Assembly: GCA_001025035.1 (NCBI GenBank)
Contig: LCZK01000010.1
Span: 558,001-622,000, forward strand
From: Actinobacteria bacterium IMCC26207
Lineage (GTDB): Bacteria; Actinomycetota; Acidimicrobiia; Acidimicrobiales; Microtrichaceae
DNA: 64,000 nt
Direction: 5' to 3'
Shown in pieces: positions 1 to 8,738 of the stretch (positions are counted from its first letter, which is position 1; every line of letters begins with the position of its first letter). Both the position numbers and the translations under genes were made by a program. Under the pieces are notes generated by a model. That model was not told the DNA's origin and ran no database searches. It saw only the letters and a program-made list of their open reading frames with translations.

Positions 1-2150
1 GCCTCTTCTAGCGTGGATGCTGTTGCGCCCGCTGGCTGGGGAATCTCGAGTCGGGCACACAGGGCACTCCAGTGGTTGCGATCCTCTGCGGCGTCGATAC
101 TCGCAGCCGAGGTACCCAGGATCAGCTCTGGAGGCAACACGTTGGCCAGCTTGAGTGGAGTCTGTCCGCCCAATGAGACGATCACTCCGACGAGCTTGCC
201 GCCCCCTTGCTCAGCGGACCGTCTCTCGGCATCGATGACATTGAGGACACCCTCGGTAGAGAGTGGCTCAAAGTAGAGACGATCAGAGGTGTCGTAATCA
301 GTCGAAACCGTCTCTGGGTTGCAGTTGACCATGATCGTCTCGAAACCCGCATCCGACAGAGCGAAGCATGCATGAACACAGCAGTAATCAAACTCGATCC
401 CCTGCCCGATCCGATTCGGCCCAGAGCCCAGGATGATCACCTTGTCTCTACTCGAAGGAGCAACCTCGCTCTCGTCCTCATAGGTGCCGTAGTGATACGG
501 GGTTTCTGCCTCGAACTCTGCGGCGCAGGTGTCGACGGTCTTGTACGTCACCTCAACTCCAGCTGCTAGCCGGCCCGCTCGAACTTCCTCTTCACTCATA
601 TCCCAGAGGTACGCCAACTGCGAATCTCCAAAACCAAGCTGCTTAGCGCGACGCCAGTCTCGACGGTCCATGGATGCAACGACATCACCAGCCGTTGAAC
701 CAGATGTCTTGTGAGACTCAAGCGTGCTTCGCTCCTCACACAACATGAGTATTTGATCAAGGAACCAGCGGTCAATCTTTGTTGCTTGGAACACATCCTC
801 CACGCTCACACCGCGACGGAGAAGAGATGCAACTTGGAAGATCCGATCGGGTGTTCCGATAGCAGCTTGAGCCATTAGCTCGACAGTTTCGACCTGATCG
901 AACAGTTGCTCAGCTGCGTCACAGTTGAGTCCAGCGCGACCTTGTTCGAGTGAGCGCATTGCCTTCTGCAGGGATTCGGGGAAGGTACGCCCAATGGCCA
1001 TCACCTCGCCCACTGATTGCATCTGCGTGCCCAGAGTGGGCTCAGCTCCCGGGAACTTCTCGAACGCCCAACGCGGAACTTTGGTCACCACATAATCAAT
1101 GGAGGGCTCAAAGCTTGCCGGAGTCATTCTGGTGATGTCGTTAGGGATCTCGTCCAGGGTGTACCCCACGGCGAGCTTTGCAGCGATCTTGGCTATCGGG
1201 AACCCAGTGGCCTTGGATGCAAGCGCCGAGGAGCGACTCACTCGCGGATTCATCTCAATAATCGCCTGCTCCCCCGTCTCGGGATGGACTGCAAACTGCA
1301 CGTTGGAGCCGCCCGTCTCTACCCCCACCCGACGCATGACCTGAAAGGCCGTATCGCGCATGAGTTGATACTCAACGTCGGTCAGCGTCTGAGCTGGTGC
1401 GACGGTGATTGAGTCACCCGTATGGACTCCCATTGGATCAAAGTTCTCAATCGAACAGATGATCACGCAGTTATCGGCCTTATCGCGCATGACTTCAAGC
1501 TCAAACTCTTTCCATCCTGCGATGGACTTCTCAATGAGCACCTCTGTGATCGGGCTTGCATCGAGGCCACGGCCAACCATGAACTCGAACTCGGCTTGGG
1601 TGGAGGCAATTCCTGTTCCCTTGCCACCGAGGATGTAGGCCGGGCGGATGACTACTGGCAGACCAAGCTGGCCCAGCACTGCTGCGGCTTCAGTCATATC
1701 GTGCGCAATCCCGGACTCCGGCACATTGAGCCCAATTTCGATCATCGCCTGCTTAAAGAGATCACGATCCTCTGCTGTACGGATGGCCTGAGCGTCGGCG
1801 CCGATGAGTTCCACCCCATAGGCGTCGAGCACCCCCGTATCTGAAAGCTCCATCGCAAGGTTCAGAGCCGTCTGCCCTCCGAGAGTTGGAAGCACAGCGT
1901 CGGGTCGCTCTTTGTCGAGAATGCGCTCGAGGACATCAGCTACTAGCGGCTCGATGTACGTAGCATCAGCAAAATCAGGGTCAGTCATGATGGTGGCGGG
2001 GTTTGAATTCGCCAGAATGACCCGGTAGCCCTCTTCCTTGAGCACCCTGCAGGCCTGAGTCCCCGAGTAATCAAACTCGCAGGCTTGCCCGATCACGATT
2101 GGTCCGGAACCAATCAACAGGATGGATTCAATGTCTTCACGGCGCGGCAT
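1..2150 (-). CDS. carB: Carbamoyl-phosphate synthase large subunit, 3' end outside window
   Basis: CarB uses ammonia from CarA, bicarbonate and two ATP to make carbamoyl phosphate for pyrimidine and arginine synthesis. The visible N-terminal ~716 residues begin [20 protein letters not shown], the standard CarB start, and contain [20 protein letters not shown]. The last visible part ([16 protein letters not shown], then [13 protein letters not shown]) lies in the second ATP-grasp half; the family is ~1,070-1,100 residues, so about a third is missing to the left. The start codon ATG at 2150 follows an AAGAAGGG ribosome site. Unlike pyrR-pyrB-pyrC-carA, carB does not overlap its neighbour: an opposite-strand gene lies between it and carA, so it either has its own promoter or is read through that gene. 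Confidence 0.97.
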   Translation of the reverse strand, partial: MPRREDIESILLIGSGPIVIGQACEFDYSGTQACRVLKEEGYRVILANSNPATIMTDPDFADATYIEPLVADVLERILDKERPDAVLPTLGGQTALNLAMELSDTGVLDAYGVELIGADAQAIRTAEDRDLFKQAMIEIGLNVPESGIAHDMTEAAAVLGQLGLPVVIRPAYILGGKGTGIASTQAEFEFMVGRGLDASPITEVLIEKSIAGWKEFELEVMRDKADNCVIICSIENFDPMGVHTGDSITVAPAQTLTDVEYQLMRDTAFQVMRRVGVETGGSNVQFAVHPETGEQAIIEMNPRVSRSSALASKATGFPIAKIAAKLAVGYTLDEIPNDITRMTPASFEPSIDYVVTKVPRWAFEKFPGAEPTLGTQMQSVGEVMAIGRTFPESLQKAMRSLEQGRAGLNCDAAEQLFDQVETVELMAQAAIGTPDRIFQVASLLRRGVSVEDVFQATKIDRWFLDQILMLCEERSTLESHKTSGSTAGDVVASMDRRDWRRAKQLGFGDSQLAYLWDMSEEEVRAGRLAAGVEVTYKTVDTCAAEFEAETPYHYGTYEDESEVAPSSRDKVIILGSGPNRIGQGIEFDYCCVHACFALSDAGFETIMVNCNPETVSTDYDTSDRLYFEPLSTEGVLNVIDAERRSAEQGGGKLVGVIVSLGGQTPLKLANVLPPELILGTSAASIDAAEDRNHWSALCARLEIPQPAGATASTLEE

Positions 2151-2243
2151 GAGGTAACCCTTCTTCAAGAAATGCTGTAGCGGGGATTGCTTGTTTTGTG
2201 TGGGACTGAACGAAAGGCTTCGCCCTGCAAAAATCCCTTCTGC

Positions 2244-2261
2244 TTGCACCTGACTGTGCAA
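2244..2261. promoter_or_regulatory. Inverted repeat in the carB/DUF2505 divergent region
   Basis: TTGCAC and GTGCAA form perfect 6-nt arms around CTGACT, 5 nt before the GTG start of the plus-strand DUF2505 gene and ~95 nt upstream of carB. A site between two divergent starts could be an operator or an RNA hairpin at the ribosome site. Function is inferred only from position. Confidence 0.3.
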
Positions 2262-2265
2262 CGCT

Positions 2266-2757
2266 GTGAAGGTGAAATTTACTGAGGAACAAAAATGGTC
2301 GGCCACCACCCATGAGGTGCTCGAGGTCTACCTTGACTCCGAGTTCTGGAGTTCTTTGACAGACCTTTCGGCCACGAGCACCCCTGAGGTGCTCGACATC
2401 AAGCGTGATGCTCACACTGCAGTGGTTCGGCTTCACTACGTGCTCGCTGTGGACCTTCCCAAAGAGGCCTCTCGCTTTATCGACCCGAACGATGTTGCCT
2501 GGGTTGAAGAGACGACTTGGACGTTGAAGGACATGTCGGCTCAGGTGCGATTCTTGGCAGACCAAGCTTCTCAGCTCCTGAAAGCGAACGCATCTGCCGC
2601 ACTTGCCCAACAAGGGGACTCTGCGGTGCGATCCGTCCGTGGCGAGGTCAAGGTTCATATCCCGCTGCTCGGCGGACGGGTCGAGAAAGTCATTGTTCAA
2701 GGGGTACAAGACCACCTGAAAGAAGAGGCCTCTGCAGTGCAGGACCGCTTGAGCTGA
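2266..2757 (+). CDS. DUF2505 family (SRPBCC-like) protein
   Basis: A 163-residue protein of the actinobacterial DUF2505 family, distantly related to START/SRPBCC lipid-binding folds; no function is established. The start ([14 protein letters not shown]) and the C-terminal segment [20 protein letters not shown] match the family pattern of an N-terminal strand and a basic/hydrophobic final strand-helix unit. No signal peptide or membrane segment is seen, so it is probably cytoplasmic. It lies on the plus strand between carA and carB, divergent from carB and ending 2 bp before the carA stop. A 208-residue minus-strand frame over the same bases was set aside because it resembles nothing. Confidence 0.85.
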   Translation: MKVKFTEEQKWSATTHEVLEVYLDSEFWSSLTDLSATSTPEVLDIKRDAHTAVVRLHYVLAVDLPKEASRFIDPNDVAWVEETTWTLKDMSAQVRFLADQASQLLKANASAALAQQGDSAVRSVRGEVKVHIPLLGGRVEKVIVQGVQDHLKEEASAVQDRLS

Positions 2758-2759
2758 CT

Positions 2760-3851
2760 TCACGAGGCAGACCGGTCCATCAGTTCGGCGAAGCGTTCAA
2801 ACAGATACCTGCTGTCGTGTGGACCTGGTCCGGCCTCGGGATGATGTTGAACTGCAAACGCAGAGAGCTCCTCACAGGCAAATCCCTCGACCGTGGAATC
2901 GTTCAAGTTCCGGTGGGTCACTTCTACGTTCGCTATGGCATCTACGTCCACGCAGTAGTTGTGATTCTGACTCGTAATCTCGACCTTGTTCGTGGTCAGG
3001 TCTCGAACGGGGTGATTTCCGCCGTGATGGCCGAAGGGCAGCTTGTACGTAGTACCACCAAGTGCAGTAGCGAGCATCTGGTGGCCCATGCAGATTCCAA
3101 AGACTGGCACCGTCCCGAGCAGAGCCCGCAGGGTCTCCGGTACGTGAGCAACCGCTGCGGGATCGCCAGGACCGTTCGAGACAAAGACACCATCGGGACT
3201 GAGAGCAAGGATCTGCTCTGCACTCGTTGAAGCCGGTACCACTTCGACGGTTCCGTACTCGGCCAAATTGCGGAGGATCGTTGTCTTGATGCCAAGGTCA
3301 AGGGCCACAATTCGCCGGGAAGATCCACTGCTGGTTGGCACGGTATAGGCCTGAGCTGTGGTGACGCTGGCTACTAGGTCTCTGCCCTCAGTGCCTGGAG
3401 CGCTAGCTGCCGCAGCAGCGAGTTCGGACTCTGATGCCGTTCCGAAAGCGCCCGGAATCGCTCCGTTGTCTCGCAAATGTCGTGTCAATCTTCTGGTGTC
3501 GATCCCACCGATCCCAGCGATTCCGTGTTGCTCAAGGTACGAGACAAGGTCTCCCTCAGCCCGCCAACTGCTTGCCCTGCGAGACAACTCACGAACAACG
3601 ATTCCTTCGCACCTCGGATTGACAGATTCCTCGTCGGTGCTGTTCACGCCGTAGTTGCCAATATGGGGTGCAGTGAAGGTGATGATCTGCCCTGCGTATG
3701 ACGGATCGGAGATCACTTCCTGATAGCCGCTGAGCACGGTGTTAAAGACGAACTCGCCAGTGGTGATTCCACTTGCAGGGCTCGCTCCGAACGACTCACC
3801 TTCAAATACTGTTCCATCTGCGAGCACGATGACTGCTGGTTGAATACTCAT
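2760..3851 (-). CDS. carA: Carbamoyl-phosphate synthase small (glutaminase) subunit
   Basis: This class I glutamine amidotransferase hydrolyses glutamine and channels ammonia to CarB. Its 363 residues match the family. The N-terminal CPSase small-chain domain begins AVIVLADGTVFEGESFG; the C-terminal GATase domain carries the nucleophile Cys254 (FGICMGHQ) and the His337/Glu339 pair (QHHPEAGPG). ATG at 3851 overlaps the pyrC stop by 4 nt (ATGA), which suggests translational coupling. Downstream it converges on the DUF2505 gene with a 2-bp gap, so there is almost no room for a terminator. Confidence 0.98.
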   Translation of the reverse strand: MSIQPAVIVLADGTVFEGESFGASPASGITTGEFVFNTVLSGYQEVISDPSYAGQIITFTAPHIGNYGVNSTDEESVNPRCEGIVVRELSRRASSWRAEGDLVSYLEQHGIAGIGGIDTRRLTRHLRDNGAIPGAFGTASESELAAAAASAPGTEGRDLVASVTTAQAYTVPTSSGSSRRIVALDLGIKTTILRNLAEYGTVEVVPASTSAEQILALSPDGVFVSNGPGDPAAVAHVPETLRALLGTVPVFGICMGHQMLATALGGTTYKLPFGHHGGNHPVRDLTTNKVEITSQNHNYCVDVDAIANVEVTHRNLNDSTVEGFACEELSAFAVQHHPEAGPGPHDSRYLFERFAELMDRSAS

Positions 3852-5140
3852 CTCTGAACCTCCCCGTCACGAACAACTACCTCACCGAACACAATCGTGT
3901 GGCGCACTTTTCCTCGCACCTCTTTGCCTACATACGGAACGTTACGACTGAGTGAGGCTCCCCCTGTCGCGTCGATCACCCAGCGTTGTGAGGGGTCGAT
4001 AACGCACAGATTTGCGGGGACTCCCACAACTAGACGCTGGCCGTGGTTATCCATTCCCGCAATCGCAGCCGGTCGCCAAGACATCGCTGCCAACACTTCG
4101 GCCTCGGTCATTTCGCCACCATCTACAAGCTCAGAGAACGCTAGAGCTAGCGCATATTCAAGTCCCAACATTCCAGGTGGCGCCTGATCGAAGGGAAGCT
4201 CCTTATCTTCAGCCGCGTGTGGTGCGTGATCTGTAGCGATGGCATCGAGTGAGCCGGCGGCGAGAGCGTTCTTGATTGCCTCAAGGTCTGACTGCGATCG
4301 AAGGGGAGGATGAACTTTGAACGTTGCGTCATAGTGCTCACAGCAAGCATCAGTCAGCGTGAAATGATGCGGTGCGGCCTCGGCAGTGACAGACATACCC
4401 TTGGCTTTAGCGGCTGCAATCAGCGCTGCGGATCCAGCAGTAGACATGTGCTGGAAATGAATCTTGGCTCCTGTCAATCTGGCAAGAGCAATATCTCTCA
4501 TGACCATGAGCTCTTCAGATTCACTTGGCTGGCCAGGAAGGCCAAGCCGTGCCGACCATTCACCCTCATGCATGCAGGTTCCCTCCGAGAGGGAGTTCAC
4601 CTCACAGTGCTGTGCCAAGGTAAGGCCGAGTCCGCTTGCGTACTCCATGGCACGCCGCATCAAGCGATCGTCTTGAACCCCAGTGCCGTCATCAGTAAAG
4701 ACCTTTACTCCAAGCGCAGCCATCTCGGCCATGGGTGCAAGTTGTTCGCCGGCGCGCCCAACCGTTATTGCCCCAGTGGTGTGAACGTCGCAGACTGAGG
4801 CCCGCCCGAGCTCGAGTACCTCTCGCACTACTGCTGCGCAGTCAATGGTCGGGGTGGTGTTGGGCATAGCTAGGACTGCGGTGTATCCACCTAGAACAGC
4901 AGCTCGCGCACCGCTCGCAATGGTCTCGGTCTCTTCCTTGCCTGGCTGGCGAAGATGGGCATGAAGGTCAACGAGGCCCGGCGAGACGATGCAGCCACCT
5001 GCATCGATCAGAATCTCCCCCTGCAAATCTTGCCCCACAGCGACGATCTGGCCATCGGAGATAAGGATGTCTCCTGATTGCTCACCCGAGGCATCAATGA
5101 GGCGTCCGCCCTTAATCACAGTGTCTGGATGGCGGATCAT
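3848..5140 (-). CDS. pyrC: Dihydroorotase
   Basis: It interconverts carbamoyl aspartate and dihydroorotate, step three of UMP synthesis. The 430-residue amidohydrolase has the metal ligands His60/His62 in DLHAHLRQPGKEE, then FTDDGTG, QHCE, FQHMST and the ATDHAPH metal/catalytic aspartate motif, all typical of class I dihydroorotases. It overlaps pyrB and carA by 4 nt on either side, so it is translated as part of one operon. All key residues are present, which argues for an active enzyme rather than a pyrB-associated pseudo-dihydroorotase. Confidence 0.97.
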   Translation of the reverse strand: MIRHPDTVIKGGRLIDASGEQSGDILISDGQIVAVGQDLQGEILIDAGGCIVSPGLVDLHAHLRQPGKEETETIASGARAAVLGGYTAVLAMPNTTPTIDCAAVVREVLELGRASVCDVHTTGAITVGRAGEQLAPMAEMAALGVKVFTDDGTGVQDDRLMRRAMEYASGLGLTLAQHCEVNSLSEGTCMHEGEWSARLGLPGQPSESEELMVMRDIALARLTGAKIHFQHMSTAGSAALIAAAKAKGMSVTAEAAPHHFTLTDACCEHYDATFKVHPPLRSQSDLEAIKNALAAGSLDAIATDHAPHAAEDKELPFDQAPPGMLGLEYALALAFSELVDGGEMTEAEVLAAMSWRPAAIAGMDNHGQRLVVGVPANLCVIDPSQRWVIDATGGASLSRNVPYVGKEVRGKVRHTIVFGEVVVRDGEVQR

Positions 5141-6213
5141 GTGGCTTCCTCAGCATGTGCGAGTTCTTCTGCGAGAACAGAATCAGTTTGGATAGGTAGT
5201 TCATTGGATACGTTTGCCGCGTAAGCAGCGCTACTGCTTTGCTGCCGGCCTGCACCGAGCAAGGTGAAGAGAACTGCAGAACGCACAGCTACCCCATTTG
5301 CAACCTGCTCTGTAATGACTGCACTTGGCCGATCTGCGACCTCGCTCGCAATCTCTACGCCACGGTTCATCGGTCCTGGATGCATGATGATTGCGCCGTC
5401 CGCCATTCGATCCGCACGAGCCGAAGTCAGGCCGTAGGTAGCGGTGTATTCACGCAGGGAGGGCACAAGTGCCTCGGTCATTCGCTCCTGTTGCATACGC
5501 AACAAGTAACAGACGTCCACCGTCGGCAGCACAGCATCAAGATCCTGGCTGACCTGTACCGGCCAAGCACTCAGTGATGCGGGCAACAGGGTACGAGGAG
5601 CAACAAGGGTGACCTGTGCACCGAGGGCAGTGAAGATCTCAATGTTCGAGCGCGCCACCCGGGAGTGCTTGATGTCTCCAACCAGCGCAATTCTGCGACC
5701 CTCAAGTGACCCCAAATGCGAACGGGCAGTGTAGGCATCTAAGAGCGCTTGAGTTGGGTGCTGATGCCAACCGTCACCAGCGTTGATGACCGAGGCAGAA
5801 GTCCAGCGTGCAATCTGCGCTGGCACTCCAGAGGATTTATGGCGAACAACCACAGCGTCGATTCCCATTGCCTCGATGGTCTCAATGGTGTCTCGAACCG
5901 ACTCACCCTTATTCAGAGATGAGGAGGAGACCGAAAAAGACATCGTGTCAGCCGACAGACGCTTGGCTGCTGTCTCGAAACTCAAACGAGTTCTCGTTGA
6001 ATCCTCGAAGAACAACATCACAACTGTGCGCCCTCGCAGAGCTGGCACCTTCGGGATTGGGCGGCGACCGACCTCTACGAAGGTATCGGTGACACGGAGC
6101 AACTCTTCGATCTCCTCGCGGTCAAGGTCCGCTATCGAAAGAAGGTGCGCACGTTGGCTGCGACCTTTATCCCGAGCCTCTTGAGCATTCAAGGAATTCA
6201 TGCTGCTGCTCAC
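5137..6213 (-). CDS. pyrB: Aspartate carbamoyltransferase catalytic chain
   Basis: It condenses carbamoyl phosphate with aspartate. The carbamoyl-phosphate loop FFEDSTRTRLSFETA lies at residues 69-82 and the second signature WHQHPTQALLDAYT near 149-162. At 358 residues it is longer than the usual ~310: about 20 extra residues at the N-terminus and a ~30-residue tail rich in Ser, Ala and Glu. The N-terminal extra may be an annotation artefact, since ATG codons occur at positions 1 and 5, but the chosen start overlaps the pyrR stop by 4 nt. No pyrI-like regulatory chain is present nearby. Confidence 0.97.
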   Translation of the reverse strand: MSSSMNSLNAQEARDKGRSQRAHLLSIADLDREEIEELLRVTDTFVEVGRRPIPKVPALRGRTVVMLFFEDSTRTRLSFETAAKRLSADTMSFSVSSSSLNKGESVRDTIETIEAMGIDAVVVRHKSSGVPAQIARWTSASVINAGDGWHQHPTQALLDAYTARSHLGSLEGRRIALVGDIKHSRVARSNIEIFTALGAQVTLVAPRTLLPASLSAWPVQVSQDLDAVLPTVDVCYLLRMQQERMTEALVPSLREYTATYGLTSARADRMADGAIIMHPGPMNRGVEIASEVADRPSAVITEQVANGVAVRSAVLFTLLGAGRQQSSSAAYAANVSNELPIQTDSVLAEELAHAEEAT

Positions 6214-6794
6214 GACTTCTGCAACTCACCGAGTTCGACCCCGTCCATGGTGACGTTGACGAGCTCGTGCCTTCTCGTGGGCAGATTCTTTCCAACAAAG
6301 TCTGGTCGAATCGGCAATTCGCGATGGCCGCGATCAACCATGACAGCCAGTTGCACCATTTTTGGCCGTCCAAAGTCAATGACGGCGTCGAGTGCAGCTC
6401 GAATGGTGCGGCCAGTAAACAGAACATCATCGACGAGAACTACAACCTTCGAATCCAAGTCGAAGGGTATGTCGGTCACTTCTTCGGGGATCACAGGTCG
6501 GATGCCGATGTCATCGCGGTACAAGGCCACATCAAGCGTGCACACTGGCAGCGAATGCTGTTCAAGATCCTCAATATCCTCGAGCGTGGCTGCAAGGGCA
6601 TGCGCAAGTTGCACGCCACCAGTCTGCAATCCGATCAGGATGAGTTCTTCGCTGCCGTGGTTGCGTTCAAGAATCTCATGCGCCATGCGGCGTAAGGCCC
6701 GGGTTATATCCTCGCCGTCCATGATGCGTGACCGGGCAACAAAAACGCCCCCGTAGGGGCGCGACATCCTTCGTTCACGTTCTGCCACAGGCAT
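6210..6794 (-). CDS. pyrR: PyrR regulator / uracil phosphoribosyltransferase
   Basis: PyrR binds pyr mRNA in response to uridine nucleotides and usually has weak uracil phosphoribosyltransferase activity. The core from residue 25 (MDGEDITRALRRMAHEILER) matches the family. The PRPP loop VVVLVDDVLFTGRT is at 117-130 and VDRGHRELPIR follows. Start choice is open: ATG 6794 has AGAAAGG 2 nt upstream (194 aa); ATG 6767 and ATG 6722 are alternatives. Residues 11-20 are encoded by a terminator-shaped hairpin, so the first 24 residues may be leader rather than protein, leaving ~170 aa. It is the first gene of the pyr operon and overlaps pyrB by 4 nt. Confidence 0.95.
   Translation of the reverse strand: MPVAERERRMSRPYGGVFVARSRIMDGEDITRALRRMAHEILERNHGSEELILIGLQTGGVQLAHALAATLEDIEDLEQHSLPVCTLDVALYRDDIGIRPVIPEEVTDIPFDLDSKVVVLVDDVLFTGRTIRAALDAVIDFGRPKMVQLAVMVDRGHRELPIRPDFVGKNLPTRRHELVNVTMDGVELGELQKS
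6738..6761 (-). terminator. Terminator-shaped hairpin at the start of pyrR (possible attenuator)
   Basis: On the minus strand CGCCCC-UACG-GGGGCG forms a 6-bp GC stem closed by a UNCG-type tetraloop and is followed at once by UUUUUGUU. This is the shape of a factor-independent terminator. It lies 50 nt downstream of the PyrR-binding hairpin and inside codons ~11-20 of the annotated pyrR frame. It could be an attenuator controlled by PyrR, or chance coding of RPYGGVFV. Shape is seen; function is inferred. Confidence 0.5.
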
Positions 6795-6810
6795 GGCCTT
6801 TCTGTGCGTA

Positions 6811-6828
6811 GTGGCCTCTCGGGACCAC
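6811..6828 (-). promoter_or_regulatory. PyrR-binding RNA hairpin (pyr operon leader)
   Basis: The minus-strand RNA reads GUGG-UCCCGAGAGG-CCAC: a 4-bp stem closing a loop that matches the known PyrR-binding consensus UCCNGNGAGG at every fixed position. It lies 16 nt upstream of the first pyrR ATG, next to the AGAAAGG ribosome site. In mycobacteria PyrR bound at such a site blocks translation; in Bacillus it acts as an anti-antiterminator. A CACAG/CUGUG hairpin just downstream encloses the ribosome site and ATG, and the GCCAC arm can alternatively pair with GUGGC in codons 3-4. Confidence 0.8.
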
Positions 6829-6846
6829 CGTGACGTACAGGCTTAC

Positions 6847-6852
6847 ATGTTA
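6847..6852 (-). promoter_or_regulatory. Possible -10 box of the pyr operon
   Basis: TAACAT on the minus strand fits the actinobacterial TANNNT -10 pattern, ~20 nt before the PyrR-binding hairpin. No convincing -35 box is seen at 16-18 nt. Confidence 0.35.
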
Positions 6853-6897
6853 GCAGGTCGCCAGAAGGCGGTCTGACAGAAGAACGCCGACGCAGAG

Positions 6898-8535
6898 CTA
6901 GGCGAAGGAACCCTTATGCGTAGGGGTAGGCAGCACCTCGATACGCTGAGACCCCTTACGCACTCGGAACCGAGCACCATCTACAGCCTCTGCATCAGGG
7001 TTCGTGGTGTCAATGTTTCGGATCGTAACCAGGGTTTCCTCAGGTGTTATGTCAACCACCGTATATCCCTGATCGATCAGGTTGATGTGCCTCAAAGCAG
7101 GCGTATTTGAGTTGAGCACGATGCGCTCTGCGGCCCGAAGCACTTCTTCTGCAACGTCTTCAGGCAGATCTCCAAGAAATGATTTCCGGGGATCAGGGTC
7201 AGCGGTCATCGAACCTGTGCAGAAATCGAATGCGGCAACGGGAGTGCTAGGACGGTCGTAGTCGACGCGCAGTTCGCTCACCAAAGCCGTATGCGTGTGA
7301 CCACTTGCAAAGATCGTGTCTGAAACTCCTTGGTCGATCAGGAACTGCAGCAAGTCGCGGCGCTCTTGAAGGTAATCATCCCAAGCTTCATTCGGAGCAT
7401 AAATTCCAGCATTCGGCGGAAGATCGGGTCGAAGCGCTCGCAGGAACTCTAAGTTGACGAGCTTCCACGGACTGATGTTGTAGGGATTACCGATGACACG
7501 CCAAGCGGCTTCGGAAGAAGCAAGACCTTGGGTGAACCACTCGTACTGTTCTGCTCCAAGGGTGCTCCGGCTTGGATCGTAGGCACCGCCGTTATCGGTA
7601 TAGACGATGTTGTCCAAGGGGTCGTCACGGTACGCCCGGACGTCAATCATCGACAGGTCTACGAGGTCGCCCCATCCGAACCGACGGTACGCCTGTAAAC
7701 CCCCCGGATCATTCACTGCGAAGGCCTCGAACCAAGCCTCTTTAGCAGCCCTCAGCCGATCGGCCGGACCGTTCTTACTGATGCCGTTATAGAACTCGCC
7801 ATCGTCCCACATAGCAACCATGGGCAATGCTGCGTGCAGATCCCGAAGCAAGGGCTGCTTGCGCCACCGCTGATAGGTCTGACGGTAATCCTCACGACTC
7901 AGGGTGTTCGTGTCCGAGACGTACACGTAGTCGCCAAGGTGCATGAAGAAATCAAGATCTGGCTCGGCCGCTGCTGCTGCATGGGCGTTAAACCAGCTGT
8001 CATTAATCTGCTGGCAGGAAGCAAAGGCAAACCTCAAGCGATCGGGTGAGGATCCAGCAGCAGGAGCTGTTCTCAGGCGACCTGAACGGCTCACCACTTG
8101 GGAACCACTCTGGTCGGCTGCCTCGAACCGGTAGTAGTACCAGCTATGCGGATCGAGTCCAGTCACCGGAACTGTGACGGCGTATCCCTCGGCAGCATTC
8201 GCAGTTGCTAATCCGGCGGCGCGGATAGAGGTAAACGCTGCATCGTCTGCAACCGTCCAGAGAACGGGCATATCGGCGCCAACAACTCGTGGCTCTACGC
8301 GGGTCCAAATCAATGCGCCGTCTGGTGCGGGATCACCCGCAATGACGCCATCAAGGAAGGGAGATACATCCGGGGTACCCGCTGGCGGTAGCCGAGGGTT
8401 TTCACTGGGCGCAGGAACAACGCAACCGCTAATTAGAACAGTCGCACCCACCCCAAATCCAAGACCTTTCAGCATTTCTCTGCGGGTCATACCCCGTCCG
8501 GACGAAACAATGCTGGTCAAAGGTGACGTACTCAA
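6898..8535 (-). CDS. phoD: PhoD-like alkaline phosphatase / phosphodiesterase, Tat lipoprotein
   Basis: A 545-residue secreted metallophosphoesterase of the PhoD family, which releases phosphate from phosphomono- and diesters outside the cell. The N-terminus has a twin-arginine motif (TRREMLK, residues 17-23), a hydrophobic stretch and a lipobox ending at Cys38 (LISGC). Then come the N-terminal beta domain (GVIAGDPAPDGALIWTRV), FASCQ (171-175), HLGDY (199-203) and SGHTHTA. The usual WDDHE/D signature reads WDDGE at 243-247, so a normally conserved His is Gly. The TTG at 8535 has GGGGA 5 nt upstream; ATG 8490 just before the RR motif is an alternative. It is separate from the pyr operon, whose leader lies in the 103 bp downstream. 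Confidence 0.9.
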   Translation of the reverse strand: MSTSPLTSIVSSGRGMTRREMLKGLGFGVGATVLISGCVVPAPSENPRLPPAGTPDVSPFLDGVIAGDPAPDGALIWTRVEPRVVGADMPVLWTVADDAAFTSIRAAGLATANAAEGYAVTVPVTGLDPHSWYYYRFEAADQSGSQVVSRSGRLRTAPAAGSSPDRLRFAFASCQQINDSWFNAHAAAAAEPDLDFFMHLGDYVYVSDTNTLSREDYRQTYQRWRKQPLLRDLHAALPMVAMWDDGEFYNGISKNGPADRLRAAKEAWFEAFAVNDPGGLQAYRRFGWGDLVDLSMIDVRAYRDDPLDNIVYTDNGGAYDPSRSTLGAEQYEWFTQGLASSEAAWRVIGNPYNISPWKLVNLEFLRALRPDLPPNAGIYAPNEAWDDYLQERRDLLQFLIDQGVSDTIFASGHTHTALVSELRVDYDRPSTPVAAFDFCTGSMTADPDPRKSFLGDLPEDVAEEVLRAAERIVLNSNTPALRHINLIDQGYTVVDITPEETLVTIRNIDTTNPDAEAVDGARFRVRKGSQRIEVLPTPTHKGSFA

Positions 8536-8659
8536 CTCATTCCCCTACCCGTAATAGATTTAGCCGCACTACTCGCCTTGTCCAGCCTTGCCTGCGCCGG
8601 ACTTCGTTAGCAGTGTTGCATGTACCCCTCCGCATGTGAAGGGCAGATCCACAAATTCA

Positions 8660-8676
8660 CCTGCAATCCATGCAGG
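8660..8676. other. Small hairpin between nusB and the PhoD gene
   Basis: CCTGCA-ATCCA-TGCAGG is a perfect 6-bp inverted repeat in the 203-bp gap 8536-8738. No U-run follows on either strand, so it is not a standard terminator. Nothing else in this gap is identifiable apart from a weak TGGACA-like -35 near the PhoD start. Confidence 0.25.
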
Positions 8677-8738
8677 GCCCGAGTTTGAGTAGTCCAACTA
8701 CCTAGATACCTGCGAGCCCAGAGCCTGGACCCTGCGGC

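Noticed and set aside
2137-2763. 208-residue minus-strand frame between carA and carB
   Set aside because: It lies antisense to the DUF2505 gene, overlaps the carB start, and resembles no family; the plus-strand frame has a clear family match.
5783-6184. 133-residue plus-strand frame within pyrB
   Set aside because: Fully inside an unambiguous pyrB gene on the other strand, no family resemblance.
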